A stretch of 64,000 bases of DNA from Hyphomicrobiales bacterium (lineage in GTDB: Bacteria > Pseudomonadota > Alphaproteobacteria > Rhizobiales > Phreatobacteraceae): the NCBI GenBank assembly GCA_017304475.1, contig JAFKKV010000036.1, forward strand, positions 1 through 64,000, in the 5' to 3' direction. Position 1 is the stretch's first letter. Each line of letters opens with the position of its first letter. Of this stretch, positions 35,286 through 43,759 are shown piece after piece. The notes beneath the pieces are model-generated. The model did no database searches, was not told the DNA's origin, and saw only the letters and a program-made list of their open reading frames with translations. A program made the translations under genes and the position numbers.

Positions 35286-36815
35286 TCAGGCGCGCCGCTT
35301 CTGCGTCTTGCGGATGGCGGCGAGATCGATCGGCCGATCCGGGATGGCGATCCGGAAGGTCGCGCCCAAAGTGCCCTCGGCGAGCGCGATGGTGCCGCCA
35401 TGGGTGCGCACCAGTTCGGAGGCGATGGCAAGGCCGAGCCCCGTGCCGCCCGGCCGTGTCGAGCCCTGGAAGGCTTCGAACAGATGGACGCGCGCGCGCT
35501 CGGGAATGCCCGGGCCGGTATCGGAAATCTCGATGACGGTGACCGCGCCTTCGCGCCGGCCGATGACCCGGATCTGGTCGCGGACCGGATCATTGGGCGC
35601 GCGCGCCTCCAGCGCCTGCTGGGCGTTGCGGCCGATATTGAGCAGCACGCGGAACAGGTGGTCGGGATCGGCGTCGATGGTCAGGTCGTCGGGCACCGCA
35701 TTGACGAAGGCGATGCGGGCTTCCTGGCCGAGCCCCATGGTGTCGCGCACCTCGTCGGCAAGCGTGGCCAGGACGACGGCGCTGCGCTGCGGCGGCGCTT
35801 CGTGGGCCCGGCCATAGGACAGCGTCGACTGGCAGAAGGCGATGGCGCGGTCGAGGGCCTGGATCATTTTCGGGGCGAAGCGCTGCACCGTCGGGTCGGG
35901 CACATCGGCCAGCCGGTCGGAAAACAGCTGCGCCGAGGCGAGCAGGTTGCGCAGGTCGTGGTTGATCTTGGAGACCGCCAGGCCGAGAGCGGCCAGACGC
36001 GAGCGCTGGGCCAGCATGTCGTGCAGCGACTGCTGCATGGTCTGCAGCTCATATTCGGCGACGCCCACCTCGTCCTTGCGGCCGCTCGGCACGATGACCC
36101 GGCTCAGATCCTCCGGATTCTCGCGAAAGGCGATCATCGTATTGGTCAGGCGCGCCATGGGCCGGACGAACATGAGATGCAAGGTGAGATAGACCAGCGA
36201 CGCGGTGATGCCGGAAATGAACAGCGAGAGCAGCAGGATGGTCTTCGAGAAGCGCAGCATGGCGCGCCGCATGGGCGTTTCGTCCATGACGATCTCGACG
36301 AAATCGCCGGCGCGCGGCGCCGTGCCCATCACCCGGAGGGTGCGTCCGTCGCGTGCGAACAGGGTTTCGAAGGCGCTTTCGATCGAGCCGAGCAAGGTGC
36401 GCTCGCGCACGTCGACGGTCACGTCGACCTCGGGCGGCTGCTCGGACACGGCGAGCAGCCGGCGCGCCTGGCCGGTCTTCAGGGCCACGGCCTGGGCGCC
36501 GGCACTGTTCAGGAGTTCACGCACCAGCGCTTCCGGCACCATGCCGCTCGGGGCCGCCTCCAGCACCAGGGCGGCGGTGCGGGCCGAGGCCAGCCGGTCG
36601 TCGAGCCAGCTCATGCGGTAATTGGCGATGGAGGGCAGGAAGATCAGGATTTCCGCCACCATCACGAAGATGCCGGTGAGCATCAGCAATTTGCCCGAGA
36701 GGCCGACGCCGCGCGAGGGAATCGGCGCCGCGATGTCCAGGTCAGCCCGCCGCCTTTCGGCGAGGGCTTTCGCCGCCGCGTCCTGTGCCGGGTCCTGTGA
36801 CGTCTGTCGCGGCAT
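35286..36815 (-). CDS. Membrane sensor histidine kinase
   Basis: This 509-residue kinase has a first membrane span near residues 42-62 and a second near 190-215, bounding a periplasmic sensor region. A HAMP-like segment (VRPMARLTNTMIAF) and a coiled dimerisation helix follow. The H box is SKINHDLRNLLAS. The ATPase domain has N box NIGRNAQQAL, G1 DTGPGIP and G2 GGTGLGLAIA. The H box sequence (HDLRN rather than HELRT) belongs to the HisKA_3-unlike group seen in alphaproteobacteria. No response regulator is next to it. It lies 35 bp downstream of the flavoprotein gene at 36851, so the two are probably co-transcribed. Confidence 0.87.
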   Translation of the reverse strand: MPRQTSQDPAQDAAAKALAERRRADLDIAAPIPSRGVGLSGKLLMLTGIFVMVAEILIFLPSIANYRMSWLDDRLASARTAALVLEAAPSGMVPEALVRELLNSAGAQAVALKTGQARRLLAVSEQPPEVDVTVDVRERTLLGSIESAFETLFARDGRTLRVMGTAPRAGDFVEIVMDETPMRRAMLRFSKTILLLSLFISGITASLVYLTLHLMFVRPMARLTNTMIAFRENPEDLSRVIVPSGRKDEVGVAEYELQTMQQSLHDMLAQRSRLAALGLAVSKINHDLRNLLASAQLFSDRLADVPDPTVQRFAPKMIQALDRAIAFCQSTLSYGRAHEAPPQRSAVVLATLADEVRDTMGLGQEARIAFVNAVPDDLTIDADPDHLFRVLLNIGRNAQQALEARAPNDPVRDQIRVIGRREGAVTVIEISDTGPGIPERARVHLFEAFQGSTRPGGTGLGLAIASELVRTHGGTIALAEGTLGATFRIAIPDRPIDLAAIRKTQKRRA

Positions 36816-36850
36816 GAATCAGGATCCAAAAAGCCAATGCGATCATAGAC

Positions 36851-38275
36851 TCAGCCGAAGCGCCGCAGAAGACGGATCATTCGGCCGAGCCAGGGAGAGC
36901 CGAGGCGCGACTGGAAATAGGTACCGGCCGCGCGTTTGCCCACCTCTGATAAGCCTGGATGGGGCAGAACGATGGCGGCCAATTCGGCCGGCGTCGCGCC
37001 CTTGGCGAGCGCGAGGGCATAATAGCCGATGATTTCGCCAGCTTCGGGGCCGGCCAGCGAGCAGCCGAGCAGGCGCCCCCTGGCCGAGACGACCAGCTTG
37101 ATATGGCCCGGACGTCGGCGTGAGGCGACCGCCCGGTCGTTTTCGGCGAAGGGCCAGCGCAGCGTCCGCGCGCCCGGGTCCTGCCGCCGCGCCTCGGCCT
37201 CGGTCAGGCCGACCTGTGCGAGCTCGGGATCGGTATAGGTGACGCGCGGCACGGCCACGCCGCGGGTATCGACCGGCCGGCGGAACAGAATGTTCTGCGC
37301 CACGATCTCGCCGTGCCAGCCGGCGACATGGCTAAGTGGTCGGCCGCCGCCGGCCCCGCCAATGCAATAGACGCGCGGATTGGTGGTGCGCAGGCCCTTG
37401 TCGACCGTGATGCCGGCGACATCGGCGGCAATGCCGGCGGCGTCGAGCCCGAGATAGTCGATATCGGGCTGATCGCCGGTCGCGACCAGCAGGTGCGACA
37501 CCGCGATGGCACCCTCGTCGTCGCCCTGTCTCGCCACCAGGCGCAAGGCACCGGCCTCGCCTTCGACCCGGATCATCTCGGCGCCTTCGATCAGGGCGAT
37601 GCCCTCGGCCTGCAATTGCCGCCTGACCACGTCGACCATTTCCGGGTCCTCGGCGGGCAGGAGCCGGTCGCGCTCCAGCACGGTCACCTCGGCGCCGAGC
37701 CGGCGGAAGGCCTGCGCCAGTTCCAGGCCCGCTGGTCCGCCGCCCAGCACGCCGAGATGGCGCGGGCAGGCCGTCAGGTCGAACACGGTCTCGCTGGTCA
37801 GAAAGGGCAAGGTGGCGAGGCCGGGAATGCCGGGCACCCGCGGCCGCGTTTCGGCGGCGATGACGAAACGCCTGGCCGATATCGTGAGGTCGCCGACCGC
37901 GACCGATCTCGGGCCGGTGAAGCGTGCCGAGCCCTTGACCACCTTGACCCCGAGCGCGCCGAAGCGCGCGGCCGAGGCGTTCGGGGCAATGGTCGCGACC
38001 GTCTCGCGGACATGGCGGAGCACCGCGGCGAAATCGATGCGCGGCGCGCCGGCGGTGATGCCGAATTCTGCCGCCTGGCGGATATCGTGGGCGCGCCTCG
38101 CCGCTGCGATCAGCGCATGGATCGCGGCGGCGCCGGTGGCCGGGCCGCCGCCGTCCATGCGGTCTCCTTCGACCAGCACGACCGGCGCGCCGAGCATGGC
38201 GCAGAAGGCGGCAACCGTCAGGCCGCCGGAACCGGCGCCAATGACGCAGACATCGGGGGCGAGGGTTTCCGGCAC
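36851..38275 (-). CDS. Pyridine nucleotide-disulfide oxidoreductase-family flavoprotein lacking the redox cysteines
   Basis: This 474-residue protein has the architecture of dihydrolipoamide dehydrogenase/mercuric reductase: FAD motif VCVIGAGSGGLTVAAF, NAD(P) motif LGVLGGGPAGLELAQAF, a second FAD segment TTNPRVYCIGGAGG, and the C-terminal interface with HPGLSEV. The position that normally reads GGxCxxxGCxPxKxL reads DGGGPATGAAAIHAL, so both redox cysteines are replaced. The C-terminal His-Glu pair is kept. It may transfer electrons directly from NAD(P)H to an acceptor, as in other Cys-less members. The start is GTG 38275 with GAAGGA 7 nt upstream; TTG 38320 is an alternative. Confidence 0.82.
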   Translation of the reverse strand: MPETLAPDVCVIGAGSGGLTVAAFCAMLGAPVVLVEGDRMDGGGPATGAAAIHALIAAARRAHDIRQAAEFGITAGAPRIDFAAVLRHVRETVATIAPNASAARFGALGVKVVKGSARFTGPRSVAVGDLTISARRFVIAAETRPRVPGIPGLATLPFLTSETVFDLTACPRHLGVLGGGPAGLELAQAFRRLGAEVTVLERDRLLPAEDPEMVDVVRRQLQAEGIALIEGAEMIRVEGEAGALRLVARQGDDEGAIAVSHLLVATGDQPDIDYLGLDAAGIAADVAGITVDKGLRTTNPRVYCIGGAGGGRPLSHVAGWHGEIVAQNILFRRPVDTRGVAVPRVTYTDPELAQVGLTEAEARRQDPGARTLRWPFAENDRAVASRRRPGHIKLVVSARGRLLGCSLAGPEAGEIIGYYALALAKGATPAELAAIVLPHPGLSEVGKRAAGTYFQSRLGSPWLGRMIRLLRRFG

Positions 38276-38428
38276 GGGCGTCCTTCGGGCGTCCTCAAGG
38301 TGTCTGGAAGCGTGGCGCAACTCTTTGTCGGCCGGCTCAGCGGCCCTGTCGAGAGCTCATTCGGAGCGGCTGGGCATCCCGTTACGCCTCGCTGCGGCCG
38401 AGCGTCGCAACGGGGCGGCGCCGGGGGA

Positions 38429-38468
38429 GGGTCATCCAGGTGTCATCGAACCGTAACGCGCCTGTCAG
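38429..38468 (+). promoter_or_regulatory. Array of four PhoB-box heptamers
   Basis: Four 7-bp units are spaced by exactly 4 bp: GGGTCAT (38429), GTGTCAT (38440), CCGTAAC (38451) and CTGTCAG (38462). They compare with the PhoB heptamer consensus CTGTCAT/C. The array ends 70 nt before the ATG at 38539. This is the layout of a Pho box and predicts induction of the phytase-like gene by phosphate limitation. The pattern is visible in the sequence; PhoB control is an inference. Confidence 0.65.
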
Positions 38469-38538
38469 GCTGATCCCGCAGGGAACGCGCGTTCGATCAT
38501 CCGATCAGTCCACCCGTTCAATTCCCTTGGAGCCATTG

Positions 38539-39876
38539 ATGCGTGCTCTCGTTCTCGCCGCCGCGGTCTTCGCGGCATCCCCCGCTTTTGCCCAGCAGGA
38601 ATTTCCGGCGACGCTCGCCGGCCATGCCATGCTGCCGGCCGCGACCTTCATCCAGCCGCCGGCCGATGCCCCGGCCGACCTGCAGACCCCGGGCAAGTTC
38701 ACCGGCGCCGCGCGCAACGACGCAATCGGCTCGGTGATGGGGCTTTCCGCCGGCCGGCCGACCGGCCTTTCGGTGCCGTTCCGCGGCCAGCCGGCCCAGG
38801 GCCATTCGGGCATCAAGCGCATGGCCGACGGCACCTTCTGGGTGATCACCGACAACGGCTTCGGCGCCAAGGCCAATTCGCCCGATTCGATGCTCTACCT
38901 GAACCGCTACCGGATCGACTGGGAGAAGGGCTCGTTCGAGCGCCTGCAGACGATCTTCCTGTCGGATCCGGACAAGAAGGTGCCGTTCCGCATCGCCAAC
39001 GAAGCGACCGAGCGGCGCTACCTCACCGGATCGGACTTCGACCTGGAGAGCTTCCAGATCGTCGGCGACAAGATCTGGATCGGCGACGAGTTCGGCCCCT
39101 ATCTGATCCGCATCGACATGACCGGCAAGGTCGAGGCCGTGTTCGACACGCTGGTCGACGGCCAGGTGGTGCGCTCGCCGGACAATCCGGCCGTGACCAC
39201 GCCCGCCGTGCCGGGCGGACCGGTCAATTTCCGGGTGCGCCGCTCCAAGGGCTTCGAGGGCATGGCCGCCTCGCCGGACGGCCGCTTCCTCTACCCGCTG
39301 CTCGAAGGCGCGCTGTGGGACACCCAGACCAATGCGCTCGAAATGCTCGACGGCAAACAATATCTGCGCATCCTGGAATTCGATGTGCAGGCCGCCCGCT
39401 GGACCGGCCGCCACTGGAAGTTCGTGCTCGACGAGAACAACCTGTCGATCGGCGACTTCAACATGATCGACGCCACCACCGGCATGATCATCGTGCGCGA
39501 CGACAATGAAGGCGTGCCGGAGCGGGCCTGCCCGCAGGGCCAGCGCGCCGAGAATTGCTTCCATGCGCTGCCGCGCATCAAGCGGATCTGGAAGATCGAG
39601 ATGACCGATGCCAATGCCGGCGGCCCGGTCCGCAAGATCGGCTTCATCGACCTTCTGCGCATCCAGGACCCGAACAAGCGCGCCCGCGTGCCGCTGTCCG
39701 GCGGCGTCTTCCAGTTCCCGTTCTTCACCATCGAGAATGTCGAGATCGTCGACGCCGACCACATCATCGTCGGCAATGACAACAACCTGCCGTTCTCGTC
39801 GAGCCGCGATCCGAACAAGGCCGACGACAACGAGATGGCGCTGCTGCGCGTGCCGGAATTCCTGCGCGCCCGCTGA
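38539..39876 (+). CDS. Exported phytase-like (esterase-like) protein
   Basis: This 445-residue protein has a Sec signal peptide (MRALVLAAAVFAASPAFA, cleavage before QQEF), so it is periplasmic or secreted. The mature part matches the phytase-like beta-propeller domain (PF13449 type). Recognisable segments are DGTFWVITDNGFGAKANS, GSDFDLESFQI, DKIWIGDEFGPYLIRID, KGFEGMAASPDG and ENVEIVDADHIIVGNDNN. Family members are thought to hydrolyse phosphate esters or act as esterases with bound Ca. The Pho-box array upstream supports a role in phosphate scavenging. A strong intrinsic terminator follows the stop. ATG 38539 has GGAG 6 nt upstream. Confidence 0.83.
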   Translation: MRALVLAAAVFAASPAFAQQEFPATLAGHAMLPAATFIQPPADAPADLQTPGKFTGAARNDAIGSVMGLSAGRPTGLSVPFRGQPAQGHSGIKRMADGTFWVITDNGFGAKANSPDSMLYLNRYRIDWEKGSFERLQTIFLSDPDKKVPFRIANEATERRYLTGSDFDLESFQIVGDKIWIGDEFGPYLIRIDMTGKVEAVFDTLVDGQVVRSPDNPAVTTPAVPGGPVNFRVRRSKGFEGMAASPDGRFLYPLLEGALWDTQTNALEMLDGKQYLRILEFDVQAARWTGRHWKFVLDENNLSIGDFNMIDATTGMIIVRDDNEGVPERACPQGQRAENCFHALPRIKRIWKIEMTDANAGGPVRKIGFIDLLRIQDPNKRARVPLSGGVFQFPFFTIENVEIVDADHIIVGNDNNLPFSSSRDPNKADDNEMALLRVPEFLRAR

Positions 39877-39887
39877 GCGGTCCGCCC

Positions 39888-40850
39888 TTAAGCCAACAGA
39901 GGGGCTCGGCTCACGCCGGGCCCCTTTTTCATGGGCGCGGCCGGCGCCGCCGGGTGGACCGCGACGGCGAGACGCGCCCGCGCCTCGTCGAGCGCTTCGA
40001 GCACGATCGCGGCAAGGCGGGCGGTGGCCGGCGCCGGCTCGGCTTCGGCCAGATGCAGGGCGAGCCCGACCGAGGGCAGGGACGGCAGTCCCGCCTCGCC
40101 CGGCGCGAGCGCGCGCAGCGTCGCCGGCAGGCCGATCTCGGTCCTGACACTCAAGCCGAGCCCCGCCGAGACCGCGGCCCAGAGACCGCCAAGGCTCGGA
40201 CTGGTGAAAGCTGCCCGCCAGGCCATGCCGGCATGGTCGAGCGCGGTGGTGGCCGCGCTGCGCATCAGGCAAGGCGCTTCGAAGGTCGCCAGCGGCACGG
40301 CTTCTCCGGTCCCATAGGGCCAGGGGCCGGCGGCGGGCCCGATCCAGCGCATCGGCCAGTTGCCGAGGTGGCGGCTGTTCAGCCGCGCCGTGCCGTCGTC
40401 CCAGGCGAGCGCCAGGTCGAGCCGGCCGGCGATCAGCCGATCGACGATATCGGCATTGCGACCGACCCGGGCCTCGATCCGGACCTTCGGATTGGCGCGG
40501 GCGAAACGGCCGAGCACATCGGGCAGCAGCACTTCGCCGAAATCCTCGGGCATGCCGAGCCTGATCCAGCCTTCGAGCTCGACGCCGCCGACGGCGGCGG
40601 CGGCCTCGTCGTTCAGCTCGATCAGGCGCCGGGCATAGCCGAGCATGACTTCGCCGGCATCGGTCAGGGCCAGGCCCCGGCCGGCGCGGCGAAAGACCGG
40701 CGTTCCCGCCTGATCCTCGAGCTTCTTCAATTGCGCGCTGACCGCCGATGTCGATCGGCCCAGCCGGTCGGCGGCGCGGGCGAAACTGCCGAGCTCGATG
40801 CCGGTGACGAAGCTGCGGAGAACGTCGAGGTCGAAGGTGATCCGGCGCAT
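39888..40850 (-). CDS. LysR-family transcriptional regulator
   Basis: This 320-residue regulator has an N-terminal HTH, LDVLRSFVTGIELGSFARAADRLGRSTSAVSAQLKKLE. The co-inducer domain contains RLGMPEDFGEVLLPDVLGRFARANP. The start at 40850 is preferred because the in-frame sequence further upstream to 40907 is an AT-rich, palindromic stretch that looks like regulatory DNA, not coding. The last residues overlap the terminator of the convergent gene. It is divergent from the tautomerase-cupin pair, the classical LysR layout, so those genes are its probable targets. Confidence 0.85.
   Translation of the reverse strand: MRRITFDLDVLRSFVTGIELGSFARAADRLGRSTSAVSAQLKKLEDQAGTPVFRRAGRGLALTDAGEVMLGYARRLIELNDEAAAAVGGVELEGWIRLGMPEDFGEVLLPDVLGRFARANPKVRIEARVGRNADIVDRLIAGRLDLALAWDDGTARLNSRHLGNWPMRWIGPAAGPWPYGTGEAVPLATFEAPCLMRSAATTALDHAGMAWRAAFTSPSLGGLWAAVSAGLGLSVRTEIGLPATLRALAPGEAGLPSLPSVGLALHLAEAEPAPATARLAAIVLEALDEARARLAVAVHPAAPAAPMKKGPGVSRAPLLA
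39901..39929 (+). terminator. Rho-independent terminator of the phytase-like gene
   Basis: The stem GGGGCTCGGC pairs with GCCGGGCCCC (one G-U pair) around a TCAC loop, followed by five Ts. It lies 24 bp after the stop codon at 39876. It sits inside the 3' end of the convergent LysR gene, encoding part of that protein's last 14 residues. Confidence 0.85.
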
Positions 40851-40865
40851 GTCATCGTCCCGAAT

Positions 40866-40895
40866 ATCAGGATTATCGATCCAAAATTTCCTGAT
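40866..40895. promoter_or_regulatory. Candidate LysR-type operator
   Basis: ATCAGGA at 40866 and its reverse complement TCCTGAT at 40889 form a 30-bp inverted repeat in an AT-rich patch between the lysR start and the tautomerase gene. A nested element (GATCC ... GGATC) overlaps it. LysR regulators bind T-N11-A type palindromes in just this position. Binding is not shown. Confidence 0.5.
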
Positions 40896-40977
40896 TTTAT
40901 GGATCATGTTGCGGCCTCATGATCGGTTCCGTCAAGCGCGCCGAAGCGCCTGGCCTGTCGCATCAGGAGGACGGCCC

Positions 40978-41403
40978 ATGCCGTTTGCACGCATCTCGCT
41001 TCTCAAGGGCAAGTCGCCGGACTATCTCGGGGCGCTTTCCGGCGGTCTTCATCAGGCACTGGTCGAGGCTTTCGACGTGCCGCAAGACGACCGTTTCCAG
41101 GTGATCCATCAGCTCGCGCTAGGTGAATTGATCTTCGACCGGCATTATCTCGGTGGTCCGCGCTCGGATGATTTCGTGCTGATCCAGATCACCGCCGGCC
41201 GGCTCCGCAGCACCGCGGTCAAACAGGCATTCTACCGGCGCCTGGTCACCTTGCTCGCCGAGGCACCGGGGCTTCGCCCCGCCGATGTCATGGTGATCAT
41301 CTCCACGACCCATGCCGACGAGTGGTCGTTCGGCGGTGGCGAGGCGCAGATGGTGGCAGCGAGCGATGCGCGCGCGGAGGTTGGTCATGCGCAGCGGTCT
41401 TGA
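40978..41403 (+). CDS. Tautomerase-superfamily protein
   Basis: This 141-residue protein starts MPFARISLLKGKSPDYLGAL. The processed N-terminus would be Pro, the catalytic base of 4-oxalocrotonate-tautomerase and MIF-type enzymes. It continues with VEAFDVPQDDRFQVIHQL and YRRLVTLLAEAPGLRPADVMVIIS, which fits the longer two-unit tautomerases of about 130 residues. AGGAGG lies 8 nt before the ATG. The 3' end overlaps the cupin start by 17 bp. Together with the LysR gene it resembles aromatic- or quinone-responsive pairs, but the substrate is unknown. Confidence 0.82.
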   Translation: MPFARISLLKGKSPDYLGALSGGLHQALVEAFDVPQDDRFQVIHQLALGELIFDRHYLGGPRSDDFVLIQITAGRLRSTAVKQAFYRRLVTLLAEAPGLRPADVMVIISTTHADEWSFGGGEAQMVAASDARAEVGHAQRS

Positions 41404-41848
41404 CCGGGCGGAGCTGCCTTTCATCCGTGACGACGGCGCGGACGAAAAGCCGCGGGTGCCGCAAGCCATGACCATCATCCGCGCAGGGAGCGCGATTGCC
41501 CGCGGCCCCGCGGCCATCGCCAGCGGGCCGTTCTGGGCCGAGACGCTGATCGCCAGTGCCGTCGACGGCGAACCCACCGTGGTGCGCGCGACCTTCGAGC
41601 CGGGCGCGGCCACCCATTGGCACAGCCATCCACTCGGCCAGGTCCTCTACGTGCTGACCGGCGTCGGCCGCGTGCAGCGCGAGGGTGGGGCGGTCGAGGA
41701 GGTGAGGAGCGGCGACTGCGTCTGGTTCGCAGCCGGCGAGCGCCATTGGCATGGCGCTTCGCCGGACAGCCTGTTCGCCTATGTCAGCATCCAGGGGATC
41801 AGGGACGGCACCGCCGCCCACTGGATGGAACCGGTCACCGGCGGATAG
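41387..41848 (+). CDS. Cupin-domain protein
   Basis: This 153-residue single-cupin protein has motif 1 HWHSHPLGQVLYVLTGVGRVQ with two metal-binding His residues, and motif 2 GDCVWFAAGERHWHGA with further His. The fold binds a metal and usually acts as a small dioxygenase, isomerase or carboxylate-binding protein. Its start overlaps the tautomerase end, and GGAGG precedes the ATG by 6 nt. It is probably a partner of the tautomerase. Confidence 0.82.
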   Translation: MRSGLDRAELPFIRDDGADEKPRVPQAMTIIRAGSAIARGPAAIASGPFWAETLIASAVDGEPTVVRATFEPGAATHWHSHPLGQVLYVLTGVGRVQREGGAVEEVRSGDCVWFAAGERHWHGASPDSLFAYVSIQGIRDGTAAHWMEPVTGG

Positions 41849-41851
41849 GGC

Positions 41852-42580
41852 TCAAAGCGTGATCGCCGGCCGCCGGGTCATCCGGGTGACATTCTTGCGC
41901 ACCGCGAAGATCCGGCCATAGGCGTCGCCCTTCAGGTCCTGCCGGTAGCCGCGATAGTCGAGCAGCGGGTCCCAGGAACATTCCTCGTCGTGGAGGGTAT
42001 CGAAGTCGGCGGCCAGGATGTCGCGGATCTGCGTGCGGTTCCTGCGGTTCTGGAATTCCAGCAGGACGAGCGAGGTCTTCGACAGGTCGAGATGGGAGAG
42101 GACGTCGCCTTCGCCGCCCTCGATGTCGATCTTGACCACGTCGGCCGAGGGCAGGCTCGCCGGATCGACCACGTCGACCTCGTAGGTCTCGGCCATATGG
42201 CCTTCGACGAAGGTGTCGCCGGAATAGGCGGCAAGGCCGGATTCGCCATCGCCGGCATAACGGCTGACGAAGGTGGCGCGCTTGTCGGGTCCGGGAAACA
42301 GGGCGGCGTTGACGATGGTGATGTCGCGCCGGCCCTCGGTGTTGCGCCGGAGATAGTCGAACGTACCGGGGTGCGGCTCGAACGATTTGACCGCGCTGCC
42401 CGGCCAGCGGGCGGAGGCCCAGAGCGCGAAGGAGCCGACATTGGCGCCGATATCGAGGATGTCGAGCCCGACGCCGTCATAGTCGGCCTCGTATTCGCCT
42501 TCGAGCACGTCCTTGATGGCGAATTCCATCGGTTCCGGGCAGAGCACCATCATGGGAATGCGGGCGACATAACGATTCAA
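41852..42580 (-). CDS. FkbM-family methyltransferase
   Basis: This 242-residue SAM-dependent methyltransferase has motif I LDILDIGANVGSFALW, SFEPHPGTFDYLRRN, and VVKIDIEGGEGDVLSHL, the signature of FkbM O-methyltransferases. These often methylate polysaccharide or natural-product sugars. The start is TTG 42580 (encoding NRYVARIP) with GCAGGAGG 8 nt upstream. A longer frame to 42874 is low-complexity Pro/Arg sequence and is rejected. The gene converges with the cupin gene; no biosynthetic partners are nearby. Confidence 0.78.
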   Translation of the reverse strand: MNRYVARIPMMVLCPEPMEFAIKDVLEGEYEADYDGVGLDILDIGANVGSFALWASARWPGSAVKSFEPHPGTFDYLRRNTEGRRDITIVNAALFPGPDKRATFVSRYAGDGESGLAAYSGDTFVEGHMAETYEVDVVDPASLPSADVVKIDIEGGEGDVLSHLDLSKTSLVLLEFQNRRNRTQIRDILAADFDTLHDEECSWDPLLDYRGYRQDLKGDAYGRIFAVRKNVTRMTRRPAITL

Positions 42581-42713
42581 GGAAGGATCCTCCTGCGGGC
42601 CTGGAGCCGTGGCGCCTCGACGCAGCGGCATCATGGAGCAAGCTACCGCGCGACGCGCGCTTTTCCAGGGGCCGTGGCGGGATTGATCGCCAGGGGTGCC
42701 GCATGACGGCCGG

Positions 42714-43748
42714 TCATGCCACCTGGGAGCGCCAGGCGATGACACCCTCGGTGCGCGCCCGCACCTCGGGCGAGGCGAGGCAAGTGGCGACGGCCTCGTA
42801 ACCCGGCGCGCCGGGCCAGGGCGCGACAAGGGTGGGCGGGCTGTGATTGGCGGGGCAGAAGATGATCGCCTCATCGGGGCCTGTGGCCGCCAGGTCGAGG
42901 ATCGCGGAGGACCGGGTCAGCAGAAACAGCGGCCGTGCGCCGGGCCCGCGACGGCGCAGATGCGCGATCAGCGCCTCCTGGCTCGGCTGGTCCAGCCCTT
43001 GTTCCACCATGTCGACGACCAGAGCCGCCGGACCTTCGGATTCGAGGCCGACGAGCAAGGCGGTGAGGGCTTCGGAGACGCGGGCGCCGTCCTCGACGAG
43101 CCAGGCCAGGGTCCGGTCGACCCGCGACGCGAGCGCTGCGTCGTCGACCAGCCGTGCCCGCATCGCCGCGCCGCCGTCGGCCAACCGTTCCAGGTCCAGG
43201 AAGGCGGCGTCGGGCAAGGTCTCGGCGATGCGCCGGGCGAGCCGCGTCTTGCCGCTGCCGAGCGGACCGATGATGTAGTTGAGCGGCCTGATGTCCCGGA
43301 GTTCGAACCGCTCGCCGCCCCAGGGCCAGGGCAGGTCGAAAGCGAGACCGAGGCCGGCGGCGGGCGCCAGCAGGCGTGCCAATTCTCCCGCGGCCGGCGC
43401 GCTGCCCTCAGCGAGGGCGGTCCGAAGGCTCTGGACCTTGTCGGCGACGCCGCCGAGTTCGCGGATCCGGCCCTGAATCACGGCCTGGTGCGCGGCGAGC
43501 GCCGGTTCGAGATCCCGGGGGTCGCCCGCCAGCACCCGCGCCACCTGGGCAAGGCTCAGGCCGAGCGCACGGAGAGCGGCGATCTCGGCGGTCCGGGCCA
43601 GTTCATCGGGGCCATAGACCCGCCATCCGGCCGCGGTGCGGCCCGGCGTGACGAGGCCGTGCTGCTCGTAGAGGCGCAGGGCCTTGGCGGAAACGCCGAG
43701 CCGCCGTGCGGCCTCGGACGGGGACAGAAAACCGATGGAAGAGCTCAC
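42714..43748 (-). CDS. MerR-type HTH fused to a P-loop ATPase-like domain
   Basis: This 344-residue protein has a MerR DNA-binding domain in the first 75 residues (LSPSEAARRLGVSAKALRLYEQHGLVTPGRTAAGWRVY), a linker, then a nucleotide-binding domain with Walker A GPLGSGKTRLAR near residue 162. A Walker-B-like AALVVDMVEQGLDQPSQE follows, then RRRGPGARPLFLLTRSSAI with a possible sensor motif. MerR proteins usually end in a small ligand domain, so this fusion is unusual. It sits beside phnN but reads as an independent gene; its role is unknown. Confidence 0.7.
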   Translation of the reverse strand: MSSSIGFLSPSEAARRLGVSAKALRLYEQHGLVTPGRTAAGWRVYGPDELARTAEIAALRALGLSLAQVARVLAGDPRDLEPALAAHQAVIQGRIRELGGVADKVQSLRTALAEGSAPAAGELARLLAPAAGLGLAFDLPWPWGGERFELRDIRPLNYIIGPLGSGKTRLARRIAETLPDAAFLDLERLADGGAAMRARLVDDAALASRVDRTLAWLVEDGARVSEALTALLVGLESEGPAALVVDMVEQGLDQPSQEALIAHLRRRGPGARPLFLLTRSSAILDLAATGPDEAIIFCPANHSPPTLVAPWPGAPGYEAVATCLASPEVRARTEGVIAWRSQVA

Positions 43749-43759
43749 GAATCACCTCG

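Noticed and set aside
42581..42874. Longer N-terminus for the FkbM methyltransferase
   Set aside because: The added 98 residues are Pro/Arg/Ser low-complexity and would overlap the MerR gene. The start TTG 42580 has a good ribosome binding site.
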